From Ectopseudomonas composti (lineage in GTDB: Bacteria; Pseudomonadota; Gammaproteobacteria; Pseudomonadales; Pseudomonadaceae): 64,000 bases of DNA. Position 1 is the stretch's first letter. Each line of letters begins with the position of its first letter. The DNA lies in the NCBI RefSeq assembly GCF_001567565.1, contig NZ_LSSW01000031.1:186001-250000 (forward strand). The letters are read 5' to 3'. This document shows positions 52,596 to 61,456 of the stretch, one piece after another. The notes under the pieces are model-generated. The model saw nothing but the letters and a program-made list of their open reading frames with translations. It made no database searches and was not told the origin of the DNA. Made by a program: the position numbers and the translations under genes.

Positions 52596-54992
52596 ATGTC
52601 CAGTCATATCGAACACAAATCCCAGGAAGAGCTGGCCGCCCTGTTCCGCGCCGGCATGACCAGCGGCGTCGGCCGCAGCGTCAAGCACGAGAGCGCAGAC
52701 AAGCATGTGTCCGGCGAAGCGGTCTATGTCGACGACCGCCTGGAATTCCCCAACCAGTTGCACGTTTACGCGCGCCAGTCCGACCGTGCCCATGCGCGCA
52801 TCGTGCGTATCGACACCCGCCCTTGCTACGAGATTGCGGGCGTGGCCATCGCCATCACCAAGGATGACGTACCCGGCCAGCTGGATATCGGCCCGGTGGT
52901 CGCCGGCGACCCGCTGCTGGCCGACGGCAAGGTCGAGTACGTGGGTCAGGTGGTGCTGGCGGTAGCCGCTGACAGCCTGGAAACTGCGCGCAAGGCAGCG
53001 ATGGCCGCGATCGTCGAATACGAGGACCTGGAGCCGGTGCTCGACGTGGTCGAGGCCTACCGCAAGAAGCACTTCGTGCTCGCCAGCCACACCCACCGCA
53101 TCGGCGACTCGGCCAGCAAACTGGCCAGCGCCCCGCGTCGCCTGCAGGGCTCCCTGCATATCGGCGGCCAGGAACACTTCTACCTGGAAACGCAGATTTC
53201 CTCGGTCATGCCGACCGAAGATGGCGGCATGCTGGTCTACACCTCGACGCAGAACCCCACCGAAGTGCAGAAACTGGTCGCCGAAGTGCTCGGCGTGCCG
53301 ATGAACAAGATCGTCATCGACATGCGCCGCATGGGCGGCGGTTTCGGCGGCAAGGAAACCCAGGCCGCCGGCCCGGCGTGCCTGTGCGCGGTGATCGCGC
53401 ACCTGACCGGCCGGCCGACCAAGATGCGCCTGCCGCGCATGGAAGACATGAGCATGACCGGCAAGCGCCACCCCTTCTACGTCGAGTACGACGTCGGCTT
53501 CGATGACGACGGCCTGCTGCACGGCATCGAGATGGACCTGGCCGGCAACTGCGGCTACTCGCCGGACCTGTCCGGCTCCATCGTCGACCGCGCCATGTTC
53601 CACTCGGACAACGCCTACTTCCTCGGCAACGCCACCATCAACGGTCACCGCTGCAAGACCAACACCGCGTCAAACACCGCCTATCGCGGTTTCGGCGGCC
53701 CACAGGGCATGGTCGCCATCGAGGAAGTGATGGATGCCGTCGCGCGCAGCCTGGGCAAGGACCCGCTGGAAGTGCGCAAGCGCAACTACTACGGCAAGAC
53801 CGAGCGCAACGTCACTCACTACCACCAGACCGTCGAGCACAACGTCATCCACGAGATGACCGCCGAGCTGGAGGCAAGCTGCGAGTACGCCAAACGCCGT
53901 GAAGAGATTCGCGCCTTCAACGCCAAGAGCCCAGTGCTGAAGAAAGGCCTGGCCATGACCCCGGTGAAGTTCGGCATCAGCTTCACCGCCACCTTCCTCA
54001 ACCAGGCCGGCGCGCTGATCCACATCTACACAGACGGCTCGATCCACCTGAACCACGGCGGCACCGAGATGGGCCAGGGCCTCAACACCAAGGTGGCGCA
54101 GGTCGTCGCCGAGGTCTTCCAGGTCGATATCGAGCGCATCCAGATCACTGCCACCAACACCGACAAGGTGCCCAACACCTCGCCCACCGCAGCCTCCAGT
54201 GGTGCCGACCTCAACGGCATGGCCGCGAAGAACGCCGCCGAGACCATCAAACAGCGCCTGGTCGACTTCCTGGTGCGCGAGTACAAGGTCACCCCGGAAG
54301 ACGTGGAATTCCGCAACGGCCAGGTACGGGTGCGCGATCATTTCCTGTCCTTCGAAGAGATGATCCAGAAGGCCTACTTCGGTCAGGTCTCGCTGTCCTC
54401 GACCGGTTTCTACCGCACTCCGAAAATCTACTACGACCGCGACAAGGCGGCTGGCCGTCCCTTCTACTACTACGCCTACGGCGTAGCCTGCGTGGAAGTG
54501 CTGGTCGACACCCTGACTGGCGAGTACCGCATGCTACGTGGCGACATCCTGCATGACGTCGGCGACTCGCTGAACCCGGCCATCGACATCGGCCAGGTCG
54601 AAGGTGCCTTCGTCCAGGGCATGGGCTGGCTGACCATGGAAGAGCTGGTGTGGAACGCCAAGGGCAAGCTGATGACCTGCGGCCCGGCCAGCTACAAGAT
54701 CCCGGCCATCGCCGACATGCCCATCGACCTGCGCGTGAAGCTGGTGGAGAACCGCAAGAACCCGGAAGACACCGTGTTCCATTCCAAGGCAGTAGGCGAG
54801 CCGCCGTTCATGCTCGGCATCGCCGCCTGGTGCGCCCTGAAGGACGCCGTGGCCAGCCTGGCCGACTACAAGGTGCAACCGCAGATCGACGCCCCGGCCA
54901 CCCCCGAGCGCGTGCTCTGGGGGGTGGAGCAGATGCGCAAGCTGAAGGCTACGGCCAAGGCTGCCAATGCGGCCGAGGTCGAAACGGCCTGA
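52596..54992 (+). CDS. xdhB: Xanthine dehydrogenase, molybdenum subunit
   Basis: A 798-residue molybdopterin subunit that hydroxylates hypoxanthine and xanthine to urate. Motifs are HIGGQEHFYLETQ, MGGGFGGKETQA, AYRGFGGPQGM and GGTEMGQGLNTKVAQ, and the catalytic Glu lies in the KAVGEPPFMLG segment near the C-terminus. ATG 52596 follows TTGGAGGCGAAG. It lies 62 bases after xdhA. Confidence 0.97.
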   Translation: MSSHIEHKSQEELAALFRAGMTSGVGRSVKHESADKHVSGEAVYVDDRLEFPNQLHVYARQSDRAHARIVRIDTRPCYEIAGVAIAITKDDVPGQLDIGPVVAGDPLLADGKVEYVGQVVLAVAADSLETARKAAMAAIVEYEDLEPVLDVVEAYRKKHFVLASHTHRIGDSASKLASAPRRLQGSLHIGGQEHFYLETQISSVMPTEDGGMLVYTSTQNPTEVQKLVAEVLGVPMNKIVIDMRRMGGGFGGKETQAAGPACLCAVIAHLTGRPTKMRLPRMEDMSMTGKRHPFYVEYDVGFDDDGLLHGIEMDLAGNCGYSPDLSGSIVDRAMFHSDNAYFLGNATINGHRCKTNTASNTAYRGFGGPQGMVAIEEVMDAVARSLGKDPLEVRKRNYYGKTERNVTHYHQTVEHNVIHEMTAELEASCEYAKRREEIRAFNAKSPVLKKGLAMTPVKFGISFTATFLNQAGALIHIYTDGSIHLNHGGTEMGQGLNTKVAQVVAEVFQVDIERIQITATNTDKVPNTSPTAASSGADLNGMAAKNAAETIKQRLVDFLVREYKVTPEDVEFRNGQVRVRDHFLSFEEMIQKAYFGQVSLSSTGFYRTPKIYYDRDKAAGRPFYYYAYGVACVEVLVDTLTGEYRMLRGDILHDVGDSLNPAIDIGQVEGAFVQGMGWLTMEELVWNAKGKLMTCGPASYKIPAIADMPIDLRVKLVENRKNPEDTVFHSKAVGEPPFMLGIAAWCALKDAVASLADYKVQPQIDAPATPERVLWGVEQMRKLKATAKAANAAEVETA

Positions 54993-54999
54993 CGCGACC

Positions 55000-55160
55000 G
55001 GCCCCCTCTCCCATTCATGGGAGAGGGTTGGGGAGAGGGTGGCTCAGGCAACTCGATGGAGCCGGCAACCCTCTCCCCCGCCCCTCTCCCGCAAGCGGGA
55101 GAGGGGAGAACAGCTCGTAGGGTGGACAACCGCGAAGCGTTGTCCACCAGAGTCGTGAAT
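55000..55160. repeat. Intergenic CCCTCTCCC repeats between xdhB and xdhC
   Basis: Several copies of CCCTCTCCC and its complement GGGAGAGGG form nested hairpins (about 55002-55028 and 55078-55110), followed by GTAGGGTGGACAACCGCGAA and its inverted partner (55118-55148). This is a composite of short dispersed Pseudomonas repeats inserted inside an operon. Confidence 0.7.
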
Positions 55161-55184
55161 GAAGAACAAAGCAGGTGTACAACA

Positions 55185-55316
55185 ATGACAAAACACACCG
55201 AACCGAATAATCCACCCGCTCGCCCGACACCGGTACCGATTCTCGCCCCGTCGCCGAGCAACTGGCGCCTGCCGCGCCCGGGACAGACCACGCCTTCCTG
55301 GAGGCTGAGCAAATGA
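55185..55316 (+). CDS. Possible small proline-rich protein overlapping xdhC
   Basis: A 43-codon frame starts at ATG 55185, preceded by CAGGTG. It ends in the ATGA overlap with xdhC, so it could be translated in coupling with xdhC. The product is rich in Pro (PARPTPVPILAPSPSNWRLP). No family is known. It may simply be leader sequence open by chance. Confidence 0.35.
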   Translation: MTKHTEPNNPPARPTPVPILAPSPSNWRLPRPGQTTPSWRLSK

Positions 55317-56143
55317 GTTGGATCAGCGCCCTCGCCGACCTGCAGCAACAGGGTGAAGCCTGCGTGCTGGTGACCATCATCGAGGAACGCGGCTCGACGC
55401 CGCGTAATGCCGGCTCGAAAATGGTGGTCACCGCCGAACGTATCTTCGAGACCATCGGCGGCGGTCACCTGGAATACAAGGCCATGCAGATGGCCCGCGA
55501 GATGCTCGCCAGCCGCAGCCAGGACACCCGCCTGGAGCGCTTCTCCCTTGGTGCCAGCCTCGGCCAATGCTGCGGCGGCGCCACCGTGCTGCTGTTCGAG
55601 CCCATGGGCCAGCCACAGGCGCAGATCGCCGTGTTCGGCGCCGGCCACGTCGGTCGCGCGCTGGTGCCGCTGCTCGCCAGCCTGCCGTGCAAGGTGCGCT
55701 GGATCGACTCGCGGGAGAACGAATTTCCCGAGCACATCCCGGCCAACGTGCAGAAGATCGTCAACAACGAGGTGGTCGACGAGGTGGAGAACATGCCACC
55801 CGGCAGTTACTACATCGTCATGACCCACAACCACCAGCTCGATCTGGAGCTGACTACGGCGATCCTCAAACGTGGCGACTTCGCCTACTACGGCCTGATT
55901 GGCTCCAAGACCAAACGCGTCAAGTTCGAGCATCGTCTGCGCGAGCGCGGCTTCGCGGACACACTGATGGCGCGCATGCGCTGCCCCATGGGCCTGACCG
56001 AGGTAAAGGGCAAGTTGCCGGTGGAAATTGCCGTATCCATCGCCGGCGAGGTGATCGCCACCTACAACGCGAGCTTCGGCCAGGACGTGAAGAAAGGCGA
56101 ATCCAGCGTCGCCAAGCTTTTACCGGTCTCGCGCCGGTCCTGA
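55313..56143 (+). CDS. xdhC: Xanthine dehydrogenase accessory protein
   Basis: A 276-residue molybdenum-cofactor chaperone that matures XdhB, including sulfuration of the cofactor. The N-terminal domain has IIEERGSTPRNAGSKMVV and TIGGGHLEYKAM. A Rossmann-like C-terminal half has VFGAGHVGRALVPLLASL and YYGLIGSKTKRVKFEHRL. ATG 55313 overlaps a small upstream frame. It is separated from xdhB by about 320 bases of repeats. Confidence 0.95.
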   Translation: MSWISALADLQQQGEACVLVTIIEERGSTPRNAGSKMVVTAERIFETIGGGHLEYKAMQMAREMLASRSQDTRLERFSLGASLGQCCGGATVLLFEPMGQPQAQIAVFGAGHVGRALVPLLASLPCKVRWIDSRENEFPEHIPANVQKIVNNEVVDEVENMPPGSYYIVMTHNHQLDLELTTAILKRGDFAYYGLIGSKTKRVKFEHRLRERGFADTLMARMRCPMGLTEVKGKLPVEIAVSIAGEVIATYNASFGQDVKKGESSVAKLLPVSRRS

Positions 56144-56148
56144 CTCTC

Positions 56149-56196
56149 GGTGCGCCGTGCGCACCTCCCCATTTTTAATGGTGCGCACGGCGCACC
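56149..56196. repeat. Long perfect hairpin between xdhC and guaD
   Basis: GGTGCGCCGTGCGCACC (56149-56165) and GGTGCGCACGGCGCACC (56180-56196) pair perfectly over 17 bp with a 14-base loop. There is no T tract, so it is more a REP-type element or mRNA stabiliser than a terminator. Confidence 0.75.
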
Positions 56197-56216
56197 CCAC
56201 GCACGAGATTCGAATG

Positions 56217-57521
56217 ATGAGCAACACCCGCAAAGCTTACCGCGCCGCCATCCTGCACAGCCTTGCCGACCCGGCCGTAGTCGGTATCGAGCAGTCCTAC
56301 GAGTATTTCGAGGACGGCATCCTGCTGATCGAAAACGGCAAGGTCGCCCAGGTAGGTGCGGCTGCAGAGTTGCTGCCGAAGCTATCCGGCGTGGACGTCC
56401 AGCATTACCCTGACGCGCTGATCACCCCCGGCTTCATCGACACCCACATCCACTACCCGCAAACCGGCATGATCGCCTCCTACGGCGAACAGTTGCTGGA
56501 CTGGCTCAACACCTACACCTTCCCCACCGAACGGCAGTTCGAGGACAAGGCCCACGCCAGCGACGTGGCGGCGATCTTCCTCAAGGAACTGCTGCGCAAC
56601 GGCACCACCACCGCGCTGGTGTTCGGCAGCGTGCATCCACAGTCCGTGGACGCCTTCTTCGAGCAGGCCGAGCAGCTCAACCTGCGCATGATCGCCGGCA
56701 AGGTGCTGATGGATCGCAATGCCCCGGACTACCTGACCGACACCGCCGAAACCGGTTACGCCGAGAGCAAGGCGCTGATCGAACGCTGGCACGGCAAGGG
56801 CCGCCTGCACTACGCCGTCACCCCGCGCTTCGCCCCCACCAGTACGCCGCAGCAACTGGAACTGGCCGGCAAGCTGCTGGGCGAGTACCCGGACCTGTAC
56901 ATGCACACCCACCTGTCCGAGAACCGCAAGGAGATCGAGTGGGTGAAAGAGCTGTTCCCCGAGCGCAAGGGCTACCTCGACGTTTACGACCACCACAAGC
57001 TGATCGGCCCACGTGCGGTCTTCGCTCACGGCGTGCACCTGTGCGACGAGGAATGTGCCCGATTGGCCGAGACCGGCTCGGCGGTGGCCTTCTGCCCGAC
57101 CTCCAACCTGTTCCTGGGCAGCGGCCTGTTCGACCTGAACAAGCTGCAAGCGCATGGCGTACGGGTCGGCCTGGGCACCGACGTCGGCGCCGGCACCAGC
57201 TTCAGCCAGCTGCAATCGCTGAACGAGGCATACAAGGTGATGCAGTTGCAGGGCAACAAGCTCGACCCGTTCAAGTCGCTGTACCTGGCCACGCTGGGCG
57301 GCGCCAACGCGCTGTATCTGGACAACAAGCTGGGCAACTTCCTGCCTGGCAAGGACGCCGACTTCCTGGTGCTGGACTACAACGCCACGCCGCTGATGAG
57401 CTATCGCATGCAGCAGGCCAAGAGCCTGGAAGAGCGCCTGTTTGCCCTGACCATGCTCGGTGATGACCGCGCCGTGAAAGAGACCTTCGCAGCCGGCGTA
57501 TCGGTGCACCAGCGCGACTGA
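56217..57521 (+). CDS. guaD: Guanine deaminase
   Basis: A 434-residue amidohydrolase that converts guanine to xanthine, feeding XdhAB. The metal motifs are GFIDTHIHYPQTGMIASYG (near residue 70), MHTHLSENRKEIEWV, FAHGVHLCDEE and GLGTDVGAGTSFSQL. ATG 56217 (or 56214) is taken as the start. The longer frame to 56157 lies within a repeat hairpin and is not used. Confidence 0.95.
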   Translation: MSNTRKAYRAAILHSLADPAVVGIEQSYEYFEDGILLIENGKVAQVGAAAELLPKLSGVDVQHYPDALITPGFIDTHIHYPQTGMIASYGEQLLDWLNTYTFPTERQFEDKAHASDVAAIFLKELLRNGTTTALVFGSVHPQSVDAFFEQAEQLNLRMIAGKVLMDRNAPDYLTDTAETGYAESKALIERWHGKGRLHYAVTPRFAPTSTPQQLELAGKLLGEYPDLYMHTHLSENRKEIEWVKELFPERKGYLDVYDHHKLIGPRAVFAHGVHLCDEECARLAETGSAVAFCPTSNLFLGSGLFDLNKLQAHGVRVGLGTDVGAGTSFSQLQSLNEAYKVMQLQGNKLDPFKSLYLATLGGANALYLDNKLGNFLPGKDADFLVLDYNATPLMSYRMQQAKSLEERLFALTMLGDDRAVKETFAAGVSVHQRD

Positions 57522-57542
57522 AGTCGACGAACCGAGCGCCTC

Positions 57543-57600
57543 GTAGGAGCGGATTTATCCGCGATCAGGCTCGACAGCATCGCGAATGAATTCGCGCCTA
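57543..57600. repeat. REP-like element after guaD
   Basis: GTAGGAGCGGATTTATCCGC and, further on, GCGAATGAATTCGCGCCTAC are two imperfect palindromes of the same dispersed family as the unit at 37389. Confidence 0.65.
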
Positions 57601-57640
57601 CACAAATGCGCCTCACCTCAGCCACATCGTCTCCATAACG

Positions 57641-57674
57641 AAAAAGCCCCGATGCGCGAGCATCGGGGCTTTTT
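57641..57674. terminator. Bidirectional terminator between guaD and the GntR gene
   Basis: AAAAAGCCCCGATGC (57641-57655) and GCATCGGGGCTTTTT (57660-57674) form a perfect 15-bp hairpin with A and T tracts, serving both convergent genes. Confidence 0.88.
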
Positions 57675-57690
57675 CGTTACACGCAGTCGA

Positions 57691-58458
57691 TCAACGATTG
57701 GCAGCGCTGCGACCGGGCTTCTTCTTGGTCTGCAGCAGGTGCGAGAACACCGCATGCAGATCGTCCGAGGCGCTTTCCTCGTCCAGATTCAGCTTGCTGT
57801 CGATGTGATCCATGTGATGCATCATCAGCTGCACTGCACGCTCGGCATCGCGCGCCTCGATGGCGTCGATCAGCTGGTTGTGCTCGTCATAGGAGCAATG
57901 CGAGCGGCTGCCGCTTTCGTACTGGGCGATGATCAGCGAGGTTTGCGACACCAGGCTGCGCTGGAAACTCACCAGCGGCGCATTGCGTGCGGCCTCGGCC
58001 AGCTTCAGGTGGAACTCGCCGGACAGTCGAATGCCCGCGCCACGATCACCGCGCGAGAAGCTGTCTTGCTCGTCCTTGACCATCTGGCGCAGCTCGGCCA
58101 ACTGCTCGGCGGTGGCGTGCTCGACGGCCAGCTCGGTGATGGCGCGCTCGACCAGGCGGCGCGCATAGAAGATCTGCCGCGCTTCATCAACGCTCGGGCT
58201 GGCCACTACTGCACCGCGATTTGGCCGCAGCAGCACCACGCCCTCGTGGGCCAGACGCGACAGGGCGCGACGAATGATGGTGCGGCTGACGCCGAAGATC
58301 TCGCCCAGGGCCTCTTCGCTCAGCTTGGTGCCAGGCGCCAGACGCTGCTCGAGAATGGCGTCGAAGATATGGGCATACACGACATCGTCCTGAGTCCCGC
58401 TGCGGCTGCTTTTGCCCGCGCGCGGCTGCTTCTTGAGAGGCTGCAATTGATCGTTCAT
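57691..58458 (-). CDS. GntR-family regulator of purine catabolism
   Basis: A 255-residue FCD-type GntR protein. The winged helix has VVYAHIFDAILEQRLAPGTK, then IFGVSRTIIRRALSRLAHEG. The FCD domain has LSGEFHLKLAEAARN with its metal-site histidine. ATG 58458 (MNDQLQPL) is used; 58473 is the upstream alternative. It lies between guaD and the purine permease. Four TTGTRYACAA-type palindromes occur around its own promoter and those of the permease, hiuH and puuE, so it likely represses them until a purine breakdown product binds (inference). Confidence 0.88.
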   Translation of the reverse strand: MNDQLQPLKKQPRAGKSSRSGTQDDVVYAHIFDAILEQRLAPGTKLSEEALGEIFGVSRTIIRRALSRLAHEGVVLLRPNRGAVVASPSVDEARQIFYARRLVERAITELAVEHATAEQLAELRQMVKDEQDSFSRGDRGAGIRLSGEFHLKLAEAARNAPLVSFQRSLVSQTSLIIAQYESGSRSHCSYDEHNQLIDAIEARDAERAVQLMMHHMDHIDSKLNLDEESASDDLHAVFSHLLQTKKKPGRSAANR

Positions 58459-58562
58459 TCTGGCTCGCGTCAATGAGAGTCGGCGACACTGCGACTCTAC
58501 TGTGTTCTACCCGGTAGCTGACAAGCGCCGAGCAAAAAAACATCGGAAAAAAATTGAGGCAA

Positions 58563-58572
58563 TTGTACACAA
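58563..58572. promoter_or_regulatory. Candidate GntR operator, regulator promoter
   Basis: TTGTACACAA, about 105 bases upstream of the GntR gene start, consistent with autoregulation. Confidence 0.6.
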
Positions 58573-58894
58573 ATCAATCAGCCTCCACACCATCCGCTGT
58601 CTGACGTCATAGCTGAGCTGCCGACAAGGCATCATTCACAACAGCGCACAGAACGACAAATTCTTTCCTTATATACAGCTGCCTTCTCAGTTCATTAGGG
58701 GCTAAGAGCCTGCTCCAGGCGTCGGAACGGCACCCGACAGACAGCTGCAGGCACGCTAGATATATCCCTATCTAATTGATTTAAAAGAATTTAGCTTTTA
58801 AGAGCAAAAGGATTGTCGCCAAATCCGCTCACTTCCCTGCCAAAGCCCTCGACTGGTTCGATTAATGCAACATTAAAAACATTAATTGCATTTT

Positions 58895-58904
58895 TTGTAT
58901 ACAA
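58895..58904. promoter_or_regulatory. Candidate GntR operator, permease promoter
   Basis: The perfect palindrome TTGTATACAA lies between a TTGCAT -35 (58886) and a CATAAT -10 (58908) with a 16-base spacer, so binding would block the permease promoter. The remaining part of the 593-base gap (58459-59051) is AT-rich and shows no gene. Confidence 0.65.
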
Positions 58905-59051
58905 CATCATAATCGCGCCTGAGTGACTTCTTGACCGCTCGGTCAACAACTTAGCCAGGAAGCACCATCGAGAACACCGCCTGCCTCAGAGAGCATTGTC
59001 TTGCGCAACGCTCTGGGCGGTACACAACAAGAGAGATGAGGAGTACCCGCT

Positions 59052-60392
59052 GTGGAAAGCGTCAAACAAGAACAACACGCGACTCAACTGGCAAGAGGTG
59101 GCCTGCTCGACCGCTTCTTCAAACTGACCGAGCACCGCACCACCATCAAGACCGAACTGATCGCTGGCGTGACCACCTTCGTCACCATGGCCTACATCAT
59201 CTTCGTCAACCCCAACATCATGGCCAGCGCCGGCATCGACCATGGTGCAGCCTTCGTCGCCACCTGCATCGGTGCGGCGCTGGGTTGCTTCCTGATGGGC
59301 CTGTACGCCAACTGGCCGGTCGGCCTGGCGCCGGGCATGGGTCTGAACGCCTTCTTCACCTATACCGTCGTCGGTGAAATGGGTTACAGCTGGCAGATCG
59401 CTCTGGGCGCGGTGTTCATCTCCGGCGTGCTGTTCATGATCATGAGCCTGTCGAAGATCCGCGAGTGGCTGCTCAACAGCATCCCGATGAGCCTGCGCTT
59501 CGCCATGGGCGCCGGGGTCGGCCTGTTCCTCGGCCTGATCGGCCTGAAGACTGCTGGCATCGTCGTCGACAGCCCGGCCACGCTGTTGACCATGGGCTCG
59601 TTCGGCAATCCTTCGGCGCTGCTTGCCGCCGTGTGCTTCCTGCTGATCGCCGTGCTCAGCCACCGCAACGTGTTCGGCGCCATCCTGTTCAGCATGCTCG
59701 GCGTGACCGCCATCGGCTGGGCGCTGGGCCTGGTGGAGTACGGCGGCCTGGTGTCGATGCCGCCGAGCCTGGCACCGACCTTCCTGGCCATGGACATCGC
59801 CGGTGCGTTCAACGTGGCGATGATCAGCGTGATCCTCGCGTTCCTCTTCGTGAACATGTTCGATACCGCCGGCACCCTGATGGGCGTCGCCCATCGCGCC
59901 AACCTGGTGGATGACGACGGCAAGATCCAGAACCTGTCCAAGGCGCTGAAAGCCGACTCCACCTCCAGCGTCATCGGCGCGATGGTCGGCTGCCCGCCGG
60001 TGACCAGCTACGTGGAGAGCGCGGCCGGCGTCGCTGCCGGCGGCCGCACCGGGCTGACCGCCATCACGGTCGGCATCCTGTTCCTTGCCGCGATGTTCTT
60101 CGCCCCGCTGGCCGGCATGATCCCCGCCTACGCCACCGCCGGCGCGCTGATCTATGTCGCGATGCTGATGATGAGCGGCATGGCTCACATCGACTGGAAG
60201 GACCACACCGACACCATCCCGGCCATCGTTACCGTGGTGATGATGCCGCTGACCTTCTCCATCGCCAACGGCATCGCCCTGGGCTTCCTCACCTATGCCA
60301 CGCTGAAGCTGCTGACCGGCCAGGGCAACAAGGTGTCGCTGAGCCTCTACGCGCTGTGCATCATTTTCATCGCCAAGTTCGCCTTCCTCTGA
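59052..60392 (+). CDS. Purine permease, AzgA-type NCS2 family
   Basis: A 446-residue transporter with about 13 helices. It matches the AzgA/GhxP adenine-guanine-hypoxanthine proton symporter group: TTFVTMAYIIFVNPNIM, then GLAPGMGLNAFFTYTVV, then FLFVNMFDTAGTLMGVAHRA and GCPPVTSYVESAAGVAAGGR, the classical NCS2 signatures. The start is GTG 59052 after GATGAGGAG. Its place between guaD and hiuH suggests guanine or hypoxanthine import for the pathway. Confidence 0.92.
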   Translation: MESVKQEQHATQLARGGLLDRFFKLTEHRTTIKTELIAGVTTFVTMAYIIFVNPNIMASAGIDHGAAFVATCIGAALGCFLMGLYANWPVGLAPGMGLNAFFTYTVVGEMGYSWQIALGAVFISGVLFMIMSLSKIREWLLNSIPMSLRFAMGAGVGLFLGLIGLKTAGIVVDSPATLLTMGSFGNPSALLAAVCFLLIAVLSHRNVFGAILFSMLGVTAIGWALGLVEYGGLVSMPPSLAPTFLAMDIAGAFNVAMISVILAFLFVNMFDTAGTLMGVAHRANLVDDDGKIQNLSKALKADSTSSVIGAMVGCPPVTSYVESAAGVAAGGRTGLTAITVGILFLAAMFFAPLAGMIPAYATAGALIYVAMLMMSGMAHIDWKDHTDTIPAIVTVVMMPLTFSIANGIALGFLTYATLKLLTGQGNKVSLSLYALCIIFIAKFAFL

Positions 60393-60414
60393 CGGCACCC
60401 TGACGCTGAACGAT

Positions 60415-60438
60415 CCCCGGCCTTGTGCCGGGGCTTTT
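60415..60438 (+). terminator. Terminator of the purine permease gene
   Basis: CCCCGGC / GCCGGGG, 7-bp stem with a five-base loop, followed by TTTTCG. A REP half unit lies about 45 bases further on. Confidence 0.78.
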
Positions 60439-60608
60439 CGTTTGGCTCCGTCGCCGGCAGGCAACGCGTTGCGCCAGTTGGGTTCCGGATTTCATCCGGG
60501 CTACGGACTGCTTAGTCAAGGTTGCGCGCACCTAGCTACCCATCTCCCATTTATTGGCGCGCGCCGAGCGCAGAGGGATTGCCGGAGAAGGCTAAAAACA
60601 ATGCAGGC

Positions 60609-60636
60609 AAAAAAAAAGCCCGCAGTGTGAGCGGGC
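60609..60636 (-). terminator. Terminator of hiuH
   Basis: Read on the minus strand, GCCCGC-TCACACT-GCGGGC is followed by a run of nine T bases. It lies 65 bases downstream of the hiuH stop. Confidence 0.85.
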
Positions 60637-60701
60637 ATAAGGACTCAAACGAGTCTGAGGGTGACAAGCATTCGTCTGGCAGGCGGCGGCCTGCCAGTCA
60701 C

Positions 60702-61055
60702 TCAGCTACCGCGGTAGGTGGAGTAGCTGTATGGGGAAATCAGTAGCGGTACGTGGTAGTGCTCCTGGCCGGCATCGATGCCGAAGCGCAGGACGACCAC
60801 GTCGAGGAATGCCGTGTCCGGCAGCTTCACGCCGCGGGCACGGTAGTAGTCGCCGGCGTGGAAGTGCAGCTGATAGACGCCCGTACGGTAATCATCACCC
60901 TGCAGCACCGGCGCATCGCAACGGCCATCGTGGTTGGTGGTAACGGTGGTGATCAGCTCCAGCTGCGCGCCTTCGACGCGATACAGCTCGACCTTGATGT
61001 CACTCCCTGGGCAGCCGTGCGCGGCATCCAGTACATGTGTAGTCAAACGTCCCAT
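60702..61055 (-). CDS. hiuH: 5-Hydroxyisourate hydrolase (transthyretin-like)
   Basis: A 117-residue tetrameric enzyme that opens 5-hydroxyisourate to OHCU. The N-terminal THVLDAAHGCPG contains the first active-site His and the C-terminus is YRGS, the family signature. Arg of the site is in TNHDGRCDAPVL and the late HYHVPLLISPYSYSTYRG is typical. ATG 61055 (MGRLTTHV) is used; the frame open to 61160 is not supported. Confidence 0.95.
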   Translation of the reverse strand: MGRLTTHVLDAAHGCPGSDIKVELYRVEGAQLELITTVTTNHDGRCDAPVLQGDDYRTGVYQLHFHAGDYYRARGVKLPDTAFLDVVVLRFGIDAGQEHYHVPLLISPYSYSTYRGS

Positions 61056-61192
61056 GGGTCTCGGATGCCCGCGGCGCAGAGCGGCCCACGAACACCACAC
61101 CTCCTCTACTCTGTTGAAATCGGCTCGTCGCAATGCTCCGACGCAGTGGCAGGATAGCATGCAGGTCGAATATAAAACACTTTACTCACAAA

Positions 61193-61202
61193 TTGTACAC
61201 AA
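61193..61202. promoter_or_regulatory. Candidate GntR operator, hiuH side
   Basis: TTGTACACAA, 138 bases upstream of hiuH, same motif as at 58563. The 401-base gap between hiuH and puuE holds only these operators and the puuE promoter. Confidence 0.6.
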
Positions 61203-61353
61203 TAAATCCAATGGAGATGCCATCAACGCACCAAAGCGGTTCGCTGCCTTCCTTATCGCAAACCAGCATTCATGCCGCCATCCGCGCAGATTGCTGACCA
61301 GCAAGGCAGTTTCACCGGCTGCACGCGCACTGAATAAAATGATGAAAAGTCGA

Positions 61354-61383
61354 TTTACAAACGGCAACCAACTTTGTATACAA
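61354..61383 (+). promoter_or_regulatory. puuE promoter overlapped by a GntR operator
   Basis: TTTACA (61354-61359) and TATACA (61377-61382) are separated by 17 bases. The -10 is inside the perfect palindrome TTGTATACAA (61374-61383), so a bound repressor would exclude RNA polymerase. Confidence 0.65.
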
Positions 61384-61456
61384 TTAGCCATCCGGTCGCG
61401 TAGCCATCGATAACCCGGCACGCAGTGACCGCAACGCTCCAGATAGGAAGACTGCA

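Noticed and set aside
55000..55110. Possible CRISPR from the repeated CCCTCTCCC units
   Set aside because: Units are short, irregular and palindromic with no regular spacers. No CRISPR array was seen anywhere in the window.
58459..59051. Possible purine riboswitch in the long gap before the permease
   Set aside because: No conserved aptamer pattern was recognisable. The AT-rich promoter and TTGTATACAA operator explain the region better.
58986..60464. 492-codon minus-strand open frame rich in His, Asp and Gln
   Set aside because: Antisense to the purine permease; its composition is the mirror of hydrophobic codons and it has no recognisable domain.
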